Source of the DNA: Rhizobium nepotum 39/7
GTDB lineage: Bacteria > Pseudomonadota > Alphaproteobacteria > Rhizobiales > Rhizobiaceae
Length of the DNA: 64,000 nucleotides
Direction of reading: 5' to 3'
NCBI RefSeq assembly: GCF_000949865.1
Contig: NZ_JWJH01000010.1
Location: 92,619 to 156,618, forward strand
In this document: piece after piece, positions 52,818 through 63,012 of the stretch
Layout of the letters: every line of letters begins with the position of its first letter
Position numbering within the stretch: the stretch's first letter is position 1
Notes under the pieces: generated by a model
Told to the model about the DNA's origin: nothing
Database searches by the model: none
What the model saw: only the letters and a program-made list of their open reading frames with translations
Position numbers and translations under genes: made by a program

Positions 52818-53870
52818 TCAGACGGCGGCGCAGATCGACAGGAATTCGTCCACATCGGCTTCTGTCGTCGCAAAGCTGGTGACCATACGGATCAGCACCT
52901 CGTCCTTGCCGACCTTTTCGGGCATATCACGCGGCACCAGCCAATCGTAGAACTTCGCGCCTTTTGCAGTTGCCGCTTCAGCTGCGGCCTTCGGCAGAAT
53001 GGCGAAAACCTCGTTCGCCGTGGTCGGCCACGCTAAGCGCGCGCTGTTGAGCGAGGCGAAACCGGCACGCAGCCGGGTGGCCATGGCATTGGCGTGATTT
53101 GCGAGACCCATCCAGAGATCGTCCTGCAAATAGGCTTCGAATTGCGCGGCGATGAAGCGCGACTTCGAAAAAAGCTGGGCGGTACGCTTGCGCAGGAAGG
53201 CGAAGTCTTTGGCGAGCGCAGGATCGAAAAACACGATCGCTTCTGCGCACCAGCAGCCGTTTTTCGTGCCGCCGAAAGACAGGACGTCGACACCGCGTTT
53301 CCAGGTCATTTCGGCGGGCGTCGCGCCGAGTGCGGCAAGCGCATTGGCAAAACGCGCGCCGTCCATGTGCAGCGGCAGGCCGTTCTCCCTGGCGATCTTG
53401 GCAATCGCGTCGATTTCATCGAGCGTATAGACCGTTCCGGCTTCGGTTGCCTGCGTCATGGTGATGGCTGCTGCGCGCCCGTGGTGAACGGCATCCTGGG
53501 GGTAGCGCGCAATACGTTCGATCAGGTTTTCCGGCAGCATCTTGCCGTTCGGTCCCTCCACGGCGACCATGCGCATGCCGCTGAAGAAATCCGGCGCGCC
53601 GCATTCATCCTCGATCACATGGGCTTCGGAGTGACAGAAGGTCAGGCCGCCGGGGCGGGCGATACTTGCCAGCGAAAGCGAATTGGCCGCCGTACCCGTT
53701 GCGACGAAGAACACCGCCACTTCGCGTTCGAATATCTCGTTAAAGCGGGCTTCGATGGAAAGATCGAGTGCGCTGCTGCCGTAAGCGGCGGCAAACCGGG
53801 TGGATTCCCGCGAAAGCCGTTCGTTGATGGCAGGGTGGGCGCCAGCCCAATTGTCTGAAGCAAAAAACAT
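52818..53870 (-). CDS. ltaE: Low-specificity L-threonine aldolase
   Basis: 350 residues, PLP fold type I. It cleaves threonine or allo-threonine to glycine and acetaldehyde. Start MFFASDNWAGAHPAINERLS is typical; FFVATGTAANSLSL, HVIEDECGAPDF and LPLHMDGARFANALAAL contact the cofactor, and the Schiff-base lysine is in VLSFGGTKNGCWCAEA. It is a single gene, convergent with kdpE across a shared terminator and divergent from gltB. Confidence 0.93.
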   Translation of the reverse strand: MFFASDNWAGAHPAINERLSRESTRFAAAYGSSALDLSIEARFNEIFEREVAVFFVATGTAANSLSLASIARPGGLTFCHSEAHVIEDECGAPDFFSGMRMVAVEGPNGKMLPENLIERIARYPQDAVHHGRAAAITMTQATEAGTVYTLDEIDAIAKIARENGLPLHMDGARFANALAALGATPAEMTWKRGVDVLSFGGTKNGCWCAEAIVFFDPALAKDFAFLRKRTAQLFSKSRFIAAQFEAYLQDDLWMGLANHANAMATRLRAGFASLNSARLAWPTTANEVFAILPKAAAEAATAKGAKFYDWLVPRDMPEKVGKDEVLIRMVTSFATTEADVDEFLSICAAV

Positions 53871-54243
53871 CTCTGGAGGCTTTCCGATGGCTGGGGTTTT
53901 TAGTTTGCGAATGCACGGGGACGATCTGCGGCAAAGTTCTAGGACCTAACTTGGCGATTGGCAAATCCGGCAATGAAAGCAAAGGGTCGGATCGCTTTGC
54001 GACAAGAAAGTTTCGCATAATAGGTCAGTATCGAAATTTCGCGGCAAATCGGCGGCCCCACTAATTGGATTCGCACCCTTGCTAAATCCACTGGTTTCTG
54101 CCAAAATTCTTGCGAATTGAGACAGCTTTGCTGTCCTAAATTTGATCGAACCGGTTTGTATGCGGATTTTTCGGGAGCGAAAATTCGTGTCGAGCCGGAT
54201 CTTCGCATGAAACCATGCAAGTAATTTTGCAGGAGGGACAAAA
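53871..54243. other. Divergent promoter region and long gltB leader
   Basis: 373 bases, AT-richer than the flanks, with the ltaE and gltB promoters. It contains the palindrome CGAAATTTCG (54029-54038), a small hairpin at 54121-54135, and a short frame (54160-54210) coding 16 residues with no clear ribosome-binding site. CAGGAGGGAC precedes the gltB ATG. No gene is convincing. Confidence 0.6.
54121..54135 (+). promoter_or_regulatory. Small hairpin in gltB leader
   Basis: GACAGC and GCTGTC with loop TTT, about 110 bases before the gltB start. A leader structure or protein site; not a terminator, as it lacks a U-tract. Confidence 0.35.
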
Positions 54244-57200
54244 ATGACGCACAAGCCGCAGGCAGAGATCGCCGCCGCAACCCAGACCACAGACTGTCCC
54301 ACCGCGGCTGTGGCCGCACCCGTTTCTGCGAAGGGGCGTTTCGCGGGCGGCTTGCCGGAAAAGCAGGGTCTTTACGATCCGCGCAATGAGCACGATGCCT
54401 GTGGTGTCGGCTTTGTCGCCCATATGAAGGGCGTCAAGTCACACCAGATCGTCAAGGATGGCCTGTTCATTCTCGAAAACCTGACGCATCGCGGTGCGGT
54501 CGGTGCCGATCCGCTGATGGGCGATGGCGCCGGCATTCTCGTGCAGATCCCCGACCGTTTCTTCCGTGAGGAAATGGCGGCGCAGGGCGTTACGCTGCCG
54601 AAGGCTGGCGAATATGCCGTCGGTCACATCTTCATGCCGCGCGATCCTGCCCGTATCGAGCACTACAAGCAGGTCATCATCGATCTGATCGGTGAGGAGG
54701 GACAGCAGTTCCTCGGCTTCCGCGACGTGCCGGTCGACAATTCCTCGCTCTCCAGGGCTCCGGACATTGCCGGGACAGAACCGCATCACGTTCAGGTCTT
54801 CATCGGTGCCGGCCGCGATGCCGCCACCAATGCCGATTTCGAGCGTAAACTGTTCCTGATCCGCAAGGTCATCTCCAACCGCATCTATGACGAGGGTGGC
54901 GGCAAGGAAGCGCAGGATTTCTATCCTGTCTCGCTCTCCTCCTCGACCATCGTCTACAAGGGCATGTTCCTCGCCTATCAGGTCGGCGCTTATTACAAGG
55001 ATCTGGCGGACCCGCGTTTCGAATCCGCGGTTGCGCTGGTGCATCAGCGTTTCTCCACCAACACCTTCCCGTCGTGGAAGCTGGCGCATCCCTACCGTAT
55101 GGTTGCCCACAATGGCGAGATCAACACGTTGCGCGGCAACGTCAACTGGATGGCTGCACGTCAGGCCTCCGTTTCGTCGGTGCTGTTCGGTGACGATATC
55201 TCCAAGCTCTGGCCGATTTCCTATGAGGGCCAGTCGGATACCGCCTGTTTCGACAATGCGCTCGAATTCCTCGTGCGCGGCGGTTATTCCATGGCGCATG
55301 CCGTGATGATGCTGATCCCGGAAGCCTGGTCGGGCAACCTGTCCATGTCGGCGGAACGCAAGGCGTTCTACGAATATCATGCCGCGCTGATGGAGCCGTG
55401 GGACGGTCCCGCCGCTGTCGCCTTCACCGATGGCAAGCAGATTGGTGCGACCCTCGACCGTAACGGTCTGCGCCCGGCGCGTTATCTCGTCACCGACGAC
55501 GATCGCGTCATCATGGCGTCGGAGGCCGGCACGCTGCCGGTGCCGGAGGAGCGCATCATCAAGAAGTGGCGTTTGCAGCCGGGCAAAATGCTGCTGATCG
55601 ACATGGAAAAGGGCGCGATCATTTCCGACGAGGATGTGAAGCACGAACTTGCCGCCAAGCATCCCTACCGCACCTGGCTTAACCGCACCCAGCTCATTCT
55701 CGAAGACCTGAAGCCGGTGGAGCCACGGGCGCTGCGTCGCGACGTGTCGCTGCTCGACCGTCAGCAGGCCTTCGGTTACACCAGCGAAGATACAAAGCTC
55801 CTGATGTCGCCGATGGCGACGACGGGTCAGGAAGCCATCGGCTCGATGGGTACCGATACGCCGATTTCGGCCATGTCGGACAAATCCAAGCTGCTTTATA
55901 CCTATTTCAAGCAGAACTTCGCGCAGGTCACCAACCCGCCGATCGACCCGATCCGCGAAGAACTGGTGATGAGCCTCGTTTCGTTCATCGGTCCACGCCC
56001 GAACCTTCTCGACCACGAAGGTGCGGCCCGCGCCAAGCGACTGGAAGTGCGCCAGCCGATCCTGACCAATGGCGATCTGGAAAAGATCCGCTCCATCGGC
56101 CACACGGAAGACCGCTTCGACACCAAGACCCTCGACTTCACCTATGATGTGGAGCGCGGCGCCGAAGGCATGCCGGACATGCTCGAGCGTCTGTGCGAGC
56201 GGGCTGAATCCGCCGTTCGCGGCGGTTACAACATCATCGTTCTTTCCGACCGTCAGCTCGGCCCGGACCGCATCGCGATCCCGGCACTTCTGGCGACCGC
56301 CGCAGTGCACCATCACCTGATCCGCAAGGGTCTGCGCACCTCGGTCGGTCTCGTCGTGGAAACCGGAGAACCGCGCGAAATCCACCATTTCTGTCTGCTC
56401 GCCGGTTATGGTGCGGAGGCGATCAACCCCTATCTCGCCTTTGACACGCTGCTCGACATGCACAAGCACGGCGCGTTCCCGAAGGAAGTGTCCGATGACG
56501 AAGTCGTCTATCGCTACATCAAGGCGGTCGGCAAGGGCATCCTCAAGGTCATGTCCAAGATGGGCATTTCCACCTATCAGTCCTATTGCGGCGCGCAGAT
56601 TTTCGACGCCATCGGCCTGTCCTCGGAATTCGTCGAGAAGTACTTCTTCGGCACGGCTACCTCTATCGAAGGCGTCGGCCTGACGGAAATCGCCGAAGAA
56701 ACCGTAACGCGTCACACGGCGGCTTTCGGCAAGGATCCGATCCTTGCCAATACGCTCGATATCGGCGGTGAATACGCCTATCGCATGCGCGGCGAAAGCC
56801 ACGCCTGGACGCCGGATGCCATCGCCTCGCTGCAACATGCCGTTCGCGGCAACAGCAAGGAACGCTACCGCGAATTCGCGAGCATGGTGAATGAGACGGC
56901 GCTGCGGATGAACACCATTCGCGGTCTGTTCAAGGTCAAGTCGGCGGAAGCGCTTGGCCGCAAGCCGGTTACCATCGATGACGTCGAGCCGGCGGTCGAT
57001 ATCGTCAAGCGCTTCTCGACGGGTGCCATGTCTTTCGGCTCAATCAGCCGCGAGGCGCATACCACGCTCGCCGTCGCCATGAACCGCATCGGCGGCAAGT
57101 CCAACACCGGCGAAGGCGGCGAAGAATCCGACCGCTATATGCCGCTTCTGAACGGCAAACCGAACCCCGAGCGTTCTGCCATCAAGCAGATCGCATCCGG

Positions 57201-58989
57201 CCGCTTCGGTGTGACGACGGAATATCTCGTCAACGCCGATATGTTGCAGATCAAGGTGGCGCAGGGTGCCAAGCCCGGCGAAGGCGGACAATTGCCCGGC
57301 CACAAGGTGGATGCGACGGTTGCCAAAACCCGTCACTCGACGCCGGGCGTCGGCCTCATCTCGCCGCCGCCGCACCACGATATCTATTCCATCGAAGATC
57401 TGGCGCAGCTGATCTACGACCTGAAGAACGTCAACCCGGAAGCCGATGTTTCGGTGAAGCTGGTGTCGGAAGTGGGCGTGGGCACGGTTGCGGCGGGTGT
57501 CGCCAAGGCGCGCGCCGACCATATCACCATTGCTGGTTTCGACGGCGGCACAGGTGCCTCGCCGCTGACTTCGCTCAAGCATGCCGGTTCGCCCTGGGAA
57601 ATCGGCCTTGCCGAAACCCAGCAGACGCTGGTGCTGAACGGTCTTCGTTCGCGTATCGCGCTGCAGGTGGATGGCGGTCTGAAAACCGGCCGCGACGTCA
57701 TCGTCGGCGCGCTGCTCGGTGCGGATGAATTCGGCTTCGCCACCGCGCCGCTGATTGCGGCCGGCTGCATCATGATGCGCAAATGCCACCTCAATACCTG
57801 CCCCGTCGGCGTCGCAACGCAGGACCCGGTTCTGCGCAAGCGCTTCAAGGGCACGCCGGAACACGTCATCAACTACTTCTTCTTCGTGGCCGAAGAAGTG
57901 CGCGAGATCCTCGCTTCGCTTGGCGTTACCAGGCTGGACGAGATCATCGGCGCTTCCGAACTGCTCGAAAAGGATGAGATGCTGGCGCACTGGAAGGCCA
58001 AGGGTCTGGATTTCAGCCGCATCTTCCACAAGGTCGAGGCTCCGAAGGAAGCAACCTTCTGGACCGAGCGCCAGAAGCACCCGATCGACGATATTCTCGA
58101 CCGCAAGCTGATTGAAAAGTCGCTGCCGTCGCTGGAGAACCGCGAGCCGGTTGTCTTCGAAGTACCGATCAAGAACGTCGACCGTTCCGCAGGCGCCATG
58201 CTATCAGGTGCACTCGCCAAGCGCTGGGGCCATAAGGGGCTGAAGGACGATACGATCCACGTGACGCTGCGCGGCACGGCGGGTCAGTCCTTCGGCGCGT
58301 TCCTGGCCCGTGGCATCACCTTCGATCTGGTGGGTGACGGCAACGACTATGTCGGCAAGGGTCTCTCAGGTGGCCGCATCATCGTGCGCCCGCCGGAAAA
58401 CACCCGCATCATTGCGGAAAACTCCATCATCGTCGGCAACACCGTTCTTTACGGCGCGATCACCGGCGAGTGCTATTTCCGCGGTGTGGCGGGTGAGCGT
58501 TTCGCGGTGCGCAACTCCGGCGCGCTGGCTGTCGTCGAGGGTGTCGGCGACCATGGCTGCGAATATATGACGGGCGGTATCGTCGTCGTTCTGGGCGAGA
58601 CGGGCCGTAACTTCGCGGCCGGCATGTCCGGCGGCGTTGCTTATGTTCTGGATGAGAAGGGTGATTTCGCGACCCGGTGCAACATGGCCATGGTCGAGCT
58701 GGAGCCGGTTCCGGAAGAGGACGACATGCTGGAAAAGCTGCACCATCACGGTGGCGACCTCATGCACAAGGGACGTGTGGACGTCTCCGAAGACATGACG
58801 CGCCACGACGAGGAGCGTCTCTACCAGCTGATTTCCAACCACTTCCACTACACGAATTCGGCGCGTGCCAAGGATATACTCGATCGCTGGAGCGAATTCC
58901 GTCCGAAGTTCCGCAAGGTCATGCCGGTTGAATACCGCCGTGCGCTTGAGGAAATGGAGCGCATGCGTCTGGGCGTGGCGGCGGAGTAA
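54244..58989 (+). CDS. gltB: Glutamate synthase (NADPH), large subunit
   Basis: 1581 residues. It transfers the glutamine amide to 2-oxoglutarate, giving two glutamates. A propeptide of about 52 residues precedes the catalytic cysteine Cys53 in [13 protein letters not shown], so processing is expected. Then the class II amidotransferase domain, central domain, FMN synthase domain ([35 protein letters not shown]), the 3Fe-4S cysteines in [16 protein letters not shown], and the C-terminal GxxGxG beta-helix (GNGN-like [18 protein letters not shown]). Partner GltD lies downstream after a small ORF. Confidence 0.97.
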   Translation: MTHKPQAEIAAATQTTDCPTAAVAAPVSAKGRFAGGLPEKQGLYDPRNEHDACGVGFVAHMKGVKSHQIVKDGLFILENLTHRGAVGADPLMGDGAGILVQIPDRFFREEMAAQGVTLPKAGEYAVGHIFMPRDPARIEHYKQVIIDLIGEEGQQFLGFRDVPVDNSSLSRAPDIAGTEPHHVQVFIGAGRDAATNADFERKLFLIRKVISNRIYDEGGGKEAQDFYPVSLSSSTIVYKGMFLAYQVGAYYKDLADPRFESAVALVHQRFSTNTFPSWKLAHPYRMVAHNGEINTLRGNVNWMAARQASVSSVLFGDDISKLWPISYEGQSDTACFDNALEFLVRGGYSMAHAVMMLIPEAWSGNLSMSAERKAFYEYHAALMEPWDGPAAVAFTDGKQIGATLDRNGLRPARYLVTDDDRVIMASEAGTLPVPEERIIKKWRLQPGKMLLIDMEKGAIISDEDVKHELAAKHPYRTWLNRTQLILEDLKPVEPRALRRDVSLLDRQQAFGYTSEDTKLLMSPMATTGQEAIGSMGTDTPISAMSDKSKLLYTYFKQNFAQVTNPPIDPIREELVMSLVSFIGPRPNLLDHEGAARAKRLEVRQPILTNGDLEKIRSIGHTEDRFDTKTLDFTYDVERGAEGMPDMLERLCERAESAVRGGYNIIVLSDRQLGPDRIAIPALLATAAVHHHLIRKGLRTSVGLVVETGEPREIHHFCLLAGYGAEAINPYLAFDTLLDMHKHGAFPKEVSDDEVVYRYIKAVGKGILKVMSKMGISTYQSYCGAQIFDAIGLSSEFVEKYFFGTATSIEGVGLTEIAEETVTRHTAAFGKDPILANTLDIGGEYAYRMRGESHAWTPDAIASLQHAVRGNSKERYREFASMVNETALRMNTIRGLFKVKSAEALGRKPVTIDDVEPAVDIVKRFSTGAMSFGSISREAHTTLAVAMNRIGGKSNTGEGGEESDRYMPLLNGKPNPERSAIKQIASGRFGVTTEYLVNADMLQIKVAQGAKPGEGGQLPGHKVDATVAKTRHSTPGVGLISPPPHHDIYSIEDLAQLIYDLKNVNPEADVSVKLVSEVGVGTVAAGVAKARADHITIAGFDGGTGASPLTSLKHAGSPWEIGLAETQQTLVLNGLRSRIALQVDGGLKTGRDVIVGALLGADEFGFATAPLIAAGCIMMRKCHLNTCPVGVATQDPVLRKRFKGTPEHVINYFFFVAEEVREILASLGVTRLDEIIGASELLEKDEMLAHWKAKGLDFSRIFHKVEAPKEATFWTERQKHPIDDILDRKLIEKSLPSLENREPVVFEVPIKNVDRSAGAMLSGALAKRWGHKGLKDDTIHVTLRGTAGQSFGAFLARGITFDLVGDGNDYVGKGLSGGRIIVRPPENTRIIAENSIIVGNTVLYGAITGECYFRGVAGERFAVRNSGALAVVEGVGDHGCEYMTGGIVVVLGETGRNFAAGMSGGVAYVLDEKGDFATRCNMAMVELEPVPEEDDMLEKLHHHGGDLMHKGRVDVSEDMTRHDEERLYQLISNHFHYTNSARAKDILDRWSEFRPKFRKVMPVEYRRALEEMERMRLGVAAE

Positions 58990-58997
58990 TCCGCCGC

Positions 58998-59156
58998 GTG
59001 AGAACACTACACCAACTGGTCTCGCTGACGATCGCGGTCGCCGTTCCCACGGCGATCTATTGGACAAGCGGCGAGACCGGATTTGAATTCATCGTATTGG
59101 GGGCGGCTTTCGGTTTCGCCACCTGGTACTGGGGCCCGACAGGCGCTCCGCTTTGA
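58998..59156 (+). CDS. 52-residue membrane ORF between gltB and gltD
   Basis: GTG start 8 bases after the gltB stop; stop 16 bases before gltD. The product has two hydrophobic stretches (HQLVSLTIAVAVPTAIYWTS and FEFIVLGAAFGFATWYWGPT) joined by SGETG, so probably a small hairpin membrane protein. It fills the gltB-gltD gap almost exactly. Ribosome-binding site is weak (GGAG in the gltB end), suggesting translational coupling. I do not recognise the family. A membrane anchor for glutamate synthase is conceivable but speculative. Confidence 0.55.
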   Translation: MRTLHQLVSLTIAVAVPTAIYWTSGETGFEFIVLGAAFGFATWYWGPTGAPL

Positions 59157-59172
59157 TGTGAGGACATATACC

Positions 59173-60627
59173 GTGGGCAAGGTAACAGGTTTTCTTGAGA
59201 TCGACCGGCAGGTGGGCAAGTATCAGCCCGCATCGGATCGTATCCGCCATTTCCGCGAATTCACCATTCCGATGTCGGATGCCGAGGTGCAGAAGCAGGC
59301 GGCACGCTGCATGGATTGCGGCATTCCCTATTGTCATGGCCCGACGGGCTGTCCCGTGCACAACCAGATCCCCGACTGGAACGATCTGGTCTATAACAAC
59401 AATTGGGAAGAGGCGATCGGCAATCTGCACTCCACCAACAACTTCCCGGAATTCACCGGACGCGTCTGTCCCGCGCCCTGCGAGGAAGCGTGCACGCTGA
59501 ACCTCGAGGATGCACCGGTCGCCATCAAGACGGTCGAACAGGCGATTGCCGACAAGGCCTATGAGCTGGGCTTCATCGTGCCGAAGCCGGCGACGATCCA
59601 TACCGGCAAAAAGGTTGCCATCATCGGTTCCGGCCCTTCGGGCATGGCGGCAGCACAGCAGCTTGGCCGCGCCGGCCATGAAGTGCATGTCTACGAGCGT
59701 GAATCGAAGCCCGGCGGGTTGCTGCGTTACGGCATTCCGGATTTCAAGATGGAGAAGAACTTCATCGATCGCCGTGTCGAACAGATCAAGGGCGAAGGCG
59801 TCACCTTCCATTGCGGCGTCAATGTCGGTGTGGATGTGACGGTCGAAGCGCTTCTGGCCGATCACGATGCCGTTCTTTATTGCGGCGGTTCGGAAACCCC
59901 GCGCCCAGCCGGTATCGGTGGTGCTGATTTTAATGGCGTTTACGACGCCATGCCCTACCTCGTGCAGCAGAACCGCCGCGTCGGCCGCGAAAATATCGAC
60001 AGCATCGGCTGGCCGGCCGATCCGATCCTCGCTGGCGGCAAGCATGTCGTCGTCGTTGGCGGTGGTGATACGGCTTCCGACTGCGTCGGTACGGCATTTC
60101 GTCAGGGCGCGGTGAAAGTCACCCAGCTCGACATCCGCCCGATGCCGCCGGAAAAGGAAGACAAGCTCGCCGTATGGCCCTTTTGGGCGACGAAGATGCG
60201 CACGTCTTCCTCGCAGGCCGAAGGCGCTGTTCGTGAATTCCAGGTCGCTACGCTCGAATTCGTCGGCGAAGATGGCGTTTTGACAGGTGTGAAGTGCTGT
60301 CAGGTGGACGACCGGCGCAAGCCTATCGCTGGCACGGAGTTCATCATCAAAGCCGATCTCGCCTTCATCGCCATCGGCTTCTCCGGTCCTTTCACCGACA
60401 GCGTGCTGAAGGAAATGGATGGCAAGCTGTCGCTTAACACCGATCGTCGCGGTTCCACTAACGTGATCGCCAACGAAACGGACTACAAGACCTCGGTCGA
60501 TAAGCTGTGGGCGGCGGGCGACGTTCGTCGTGGTCAGTCGCTGGTGGTCTGGGCGATCCGCGAAGGCCGTCAGGCGGCGCGTGCGATCGACGAAGAGCTG
60601 ATGGGCGCAACCCTCCTGCCGCGCTGA
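59173..60627 (+). CDS. gltD: Glutamate synthase (NADPH), small subunit
   Basis: 484 residues. N-terminal Fe-S region with cysteines in RCMDCGIPYCHGPTGCPVHN and VCPAPCEEACTLN; FAD site VAIIGSGPSGMAAAQQLGRA; NADPH site VVVVGGGDTASDCVGTAFRQ; C-terminal second FAD motif KLWAAGDVRRGQSLVVWAIR. It passes electrons from NADPH to GltB. I choose GTG 59173, which has GAGGA upstream and starts GKVTGFLEIDRQVGKYQP, over the open frame to 59083 that would overlap the small membrane ORF. Confidence 0.96.
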   Translation: MGKVTGFLEIDRQVGKYQPASDRIRHFREFTIPMSDAEVQKQAARCMDCGIPYCHGPTGCPVHNQIPDWNDLVYNNNWEEAIGNLHSTNNFPEFTGRVCPAPCEEACTLNLEDAPVAIKTVEQAIADKAYELGFIVPKPATIHTGKKVAIIGSGPSGMAAAQQLGRAGHEVHVYERESKPGGLLRYGIPDFKMEKNFIDRRVEQIKGEGVTFHCGVNVGVDVTVEALLADHDAVLYCGGSETPRPAGIGGADFNGVYDAMPYLVQQNRRVGRENIDSIGWPADPILAGGKHVVVVGGGDTASDCVGTAFRQGAVKVTQLDIRPMPPEKEDKLAVWPFWATKMRTSSSQAEGAVREFQVATLEFVGEDGVLTGVKCCQVDDRRKPIAGTEFIIKADLAFIAIGFSGPFTDSVLKEMDGKLSLNTDRRGSTNVIANETDYKTSVDKLWAAGDVRRGQSLVVWAIREGRQAARAIDEELMGATLLPR

Positions 60628-60659
60628 GCGAGCTCATGCGGCGCAAGCCGTCGTAACGA

Positions 60660-60701
60660 AAACAGAAAGGCCTGTTGTGTTTTGCCACAGGCCTTCTGTT
60701 T
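60660..60701. terminator. Terminator between gltD and the sensor kinase
   Basis: Long stem with one bulged base: AAACAGAAAGGCCTGT against ACAGGCCTTCTGTTT, loop of 11 bases including TTTT. Lies between convergent genes and may act both ways. Confidence 0.75.
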
Positions 60702-60780
60702 GACAGGAAACAGCTGCGAAAACCGCAGGACTGTCTTCGGTTCATAGGCGGTGCCTATCGGATTCCTCCCGTGCCGCGTT

Positions 60781-62136
60781 TCAGCAATAGGGAAGGCTGA
60801 TGCGGAAAGACGCACCGCCAGTGGAAGAATCGCTGATGGATATCTCGCCGCCATGGTACCGGACGATTTCCTGCACGAGGTTGAGACCGAGCCCGGTGCC
60901 GCGATCCTTCGGCCTCAGCCGGTGGAAGGCGTCGAACACGGCTTCCCGGTCTTCTTGCGGAATTCCGTTCCCTTCATCGGATATTTCGATCACGCGGTTA
61001 CACGCCACCCTAAGGGTGATCGTTCCGCGATTGCCACCGTGCTCGATGGCATTTTGCACGATATTCATGATGGCGCGTTGTAAGGAGGCCTCATCCGCAA
61101 GGGCGAGGATCGGTTCCTCGTCCGCTTCGAACGCCAGCGCATAGCCCTGCGAGATCGCGAGTGGCGCTATATCCGCGACCACTGCTCTGCACAGCCTGAC
61201 AAGATCGAGTGGCACCAGAGACAGTTTTTGTCCGCTCAATCGCTGCAAATCGAGCAATTGTTCAGCCAGCAGGGCAATACGGGCGGCGTCGGCCAAAATA
61301 CGTGCGCGCTCCGGTCCATGGACAAGCGCTTCTATCCGGGTCTGCAAAATGGCGACCGGTGTGCGCAACTCATGAGCGGCATCGAGGATAAATCTTTTGT
61401 GGCGCTCGTATCCATCGTCAAGACGTCTCAACGCGCCGTTGACGGCCTGCACGAGAGGCGTCACCTCTCTCGGTATGTTGGTTTCCGGCAGCCGGTTGCC
61501 TCGCTTGTCGATATCGATCGTCTCCGCCTGCCGTACGATATTGGACAACGGCTTGAACTCTCTGCGAATGATCCAGGAAATGGCGATGATCGTGACGACC
61601 GACATCAACAGAAAAACGGGCAACATCAGTAGATTCGAGAATATGAGTACCGGAATGGTCATGCTGTAGAGGCCGCCGCGGCCCACCATGGCAAATTCGC
61701 CTGCGGGCCCTGACGCACGTCTGACAACGATCATGCGCAGATTTGCGAGATAGGAATAGGAGAGCGGTGCATCGCGAAGGTCGGAGACTTTGACGTCACT
61801 CAACTGTTGGTCCATGTTGAGAAATGCTTCAGGCACACGGCCATCTTCTATGATCTCGCCTTTTTCACTGATCGCGACGAACCAGAAATCAGGTGTTTTG
61901 TCGCGCAGTGCGGCTAGCTCCTCTGTCACCTTCAGGCTTATATGACCGTTTTCGTCTCTCTCGAGGGCGCTTGCTACGATCTGGGCGGATTGCGGGTCAA
62001 GCATGGCGCTTTCAGCACCCTTGGGAAGAATATAGCTGACCAGGGATACGCTGAGTATGAAGAGGCTACCGATTTGAAACGCCAGCATTTGCAGCGTCAG
62101 CCGGCGCTTCAGCGATTTCCTTTGCGCCAGCTTCAT
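60781..62136 (-). CDS. Sensor histidine kinase, QseC/PhoQ-like layout
   Basis: 451 residues. Membrane helix 1 at about 17-37, a ~120-residue periplasmic sensor domain (41-160), helix 2 at about 160-190, HAMP (REFKPLSNIVRQAETIDIDK), HisKA with His255 in DAAHELRTPVAILQTRIEAL, and HATPase with NIVQNAIEHGG, ISDEGNGIP and GTGLGLNLVQEIV. It autophosphorylates on an unknown periplasmic or membrane signal and overlaps the regulator gene by four bases. It is the only sensor in this stretch; no adjacent target gene reveals its signal. Confidence 0.92.
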   Translation of the reverse strand: MKLAQRKSLKRRLTLQMLAFQIGSLFILSVSLVSYILPKGAESAMLDPQSAQIVASALERDENGHISLKVTEELAALRDKTPDFWFVAISEKGEIIEDGRVPEAFLNMDQQLSDVKVSDLRDAPLSYSYLANLRMIVVRRASGPAGEFAMVGRGGLYSMTIPVLIFSNLLMLPVFLLMSVVTIIAISWIIRREFKPLSNIVRQAETIDIDKRGNRLPETNIPREVTPLVQAVNGALRRLDDGYERHKRFILDAAHELRTPVAILQTRIEALVHGPERARILADAARIALLAEQLLDLQRLSGQKLSLVPLDLVRLCRAVVADIAPLAISQGYALAFEADEEPILALADEASLQRAIMNIVQNAIEHGGNRGTITLRVACNRVIEISDEGNGIPQEDREAVFDAFHRLRPKDRGTGLGLNLVQEIVRYHGGEISISDSSTGGASFRISLPYC

Positions 62137-62807
62137 GCTGTCGCCCTCAAAAGATAGCCAACACCGCGAATACCGTGGACCTCGACACCCGCATCCACTG
62201 CCAGCAATTTGCGGCGCAAACGGGAAATATGGGAATCGAGCGCATTGGACTGGATTTCGTCGTCGAAGTTGTAGACGGCATCCTCAAGCAGCGCGCGCAG
62301 CACCGTTCTGCCTTGCCGCCGCAACAGGGCTTCGAGAATAAGCAGTTCGCGTCTGGTCAGGGCGAGAAATTCACCTCTGATGCGCACTTCGCGGGTTTCG
62401 AAGCAAAATTCCAGCTTGCCCAGTTTCGCCGTCATCGTCACGGCCCCGACCGGCCGGCGCAACAGGGCGCGGATGCGGGCGAGAAGCTCTTCGACGGCGA
62501 ACGGCTTGGCCAGATAATCGTCCGCGCCGAGGTTCAGCCCATTCACCCGATCCGCAAGCGTGCCTTGCGCCGTCAACACGATGACGGGCGGGGTGACTGG
62601 CAGCAGGCGCAAATCCTGTATGAGCCGGATGCCGTCGCCGTCCGGCAATTGCCGGTCGAGCACGACGAGATCGTGGACACCGTCCATGATCGCGTGTCGC
62701 GCGAGATCAAGCGTGCCGACATTGTCTACGATGATATCGAAGCGGTGGAGAGCGGCGGACAGGGCTGCTGCCATTTCGCGTTCGTCTTCAACAAGCAGCA
62801 GGCGCAT
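62133..62807 (-). CDS. OmpR-family response regulator
   Basis: 224 residues. Receiver: LLLVEDEREM, phosphorylated Asp51 in LVVLDRQLPDGDG, Lys in DDYLAKPFAVEELL. DNA-binding winged helix: LTRRELLILEALLRRQGRTV, then VYNFDDEIQSNALDSHISRL. ATG 62807 gives the standard start MRLLLVEDE; the open frame upstream to 62837 has no support. First gene of the pair with the kinase. Confidence 0.93.
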   Translation of the reverse strand: MRLLLVEDEREMAAALSAALHRFDIIVDNVGTLDLARHAIMDGVHDLVVLDRQLPDGDGIRLIQDLRLLPVTPPVIVLTAQGTLADRVNGLNLGADDYLAKPFAVEELLARIRALLRRPVGAVTMTAKLGKLEFCFETREVRIRGEFLALTRRELLILEALLRRQGRTVLRALLEDAVYNFDDEIQSNALDSHISRLRRKLLAVDAGVEVHGIRGVGYLLRATA

Positions 62808-63012
62808 GAACTCGTCTCGGCAATGTCTGGCGTGCACCTTCCAGGCGGGAAGGAACGCTGGGCGTTAAATAAATATCACCCTGCAGGGAAGGCCGGGCAG
62901 GAGGAGGTAATTAGCCGCCCCACATTCCTGCGAAGCTATACCTACCCTGCCACTGCCGGATTGCCTGAACATTACGCCCGTTCGGGCGGTCGTCACGCGG
63001 AGAGAAAAGCGC

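Noticed and set aside
53948..53966. Possible sigma-54 promoter (TTGGCAAATCCGGCA) upstream of gltB
   Set aside because: The GG and GC elements are separated by 8 bases and not the required 10.
54160..54210. 16-codon leader peptide before gltB
   Set aside because: No Shine-Dalgarno sequence and no regulatory run of codons; kept only as a comment on the leader.
54439..56838. 799-codon minus-strand frame inside gltB
   Set aside because: Antisense shadow of a high-GC gene; gltB is certain on the plus strand.
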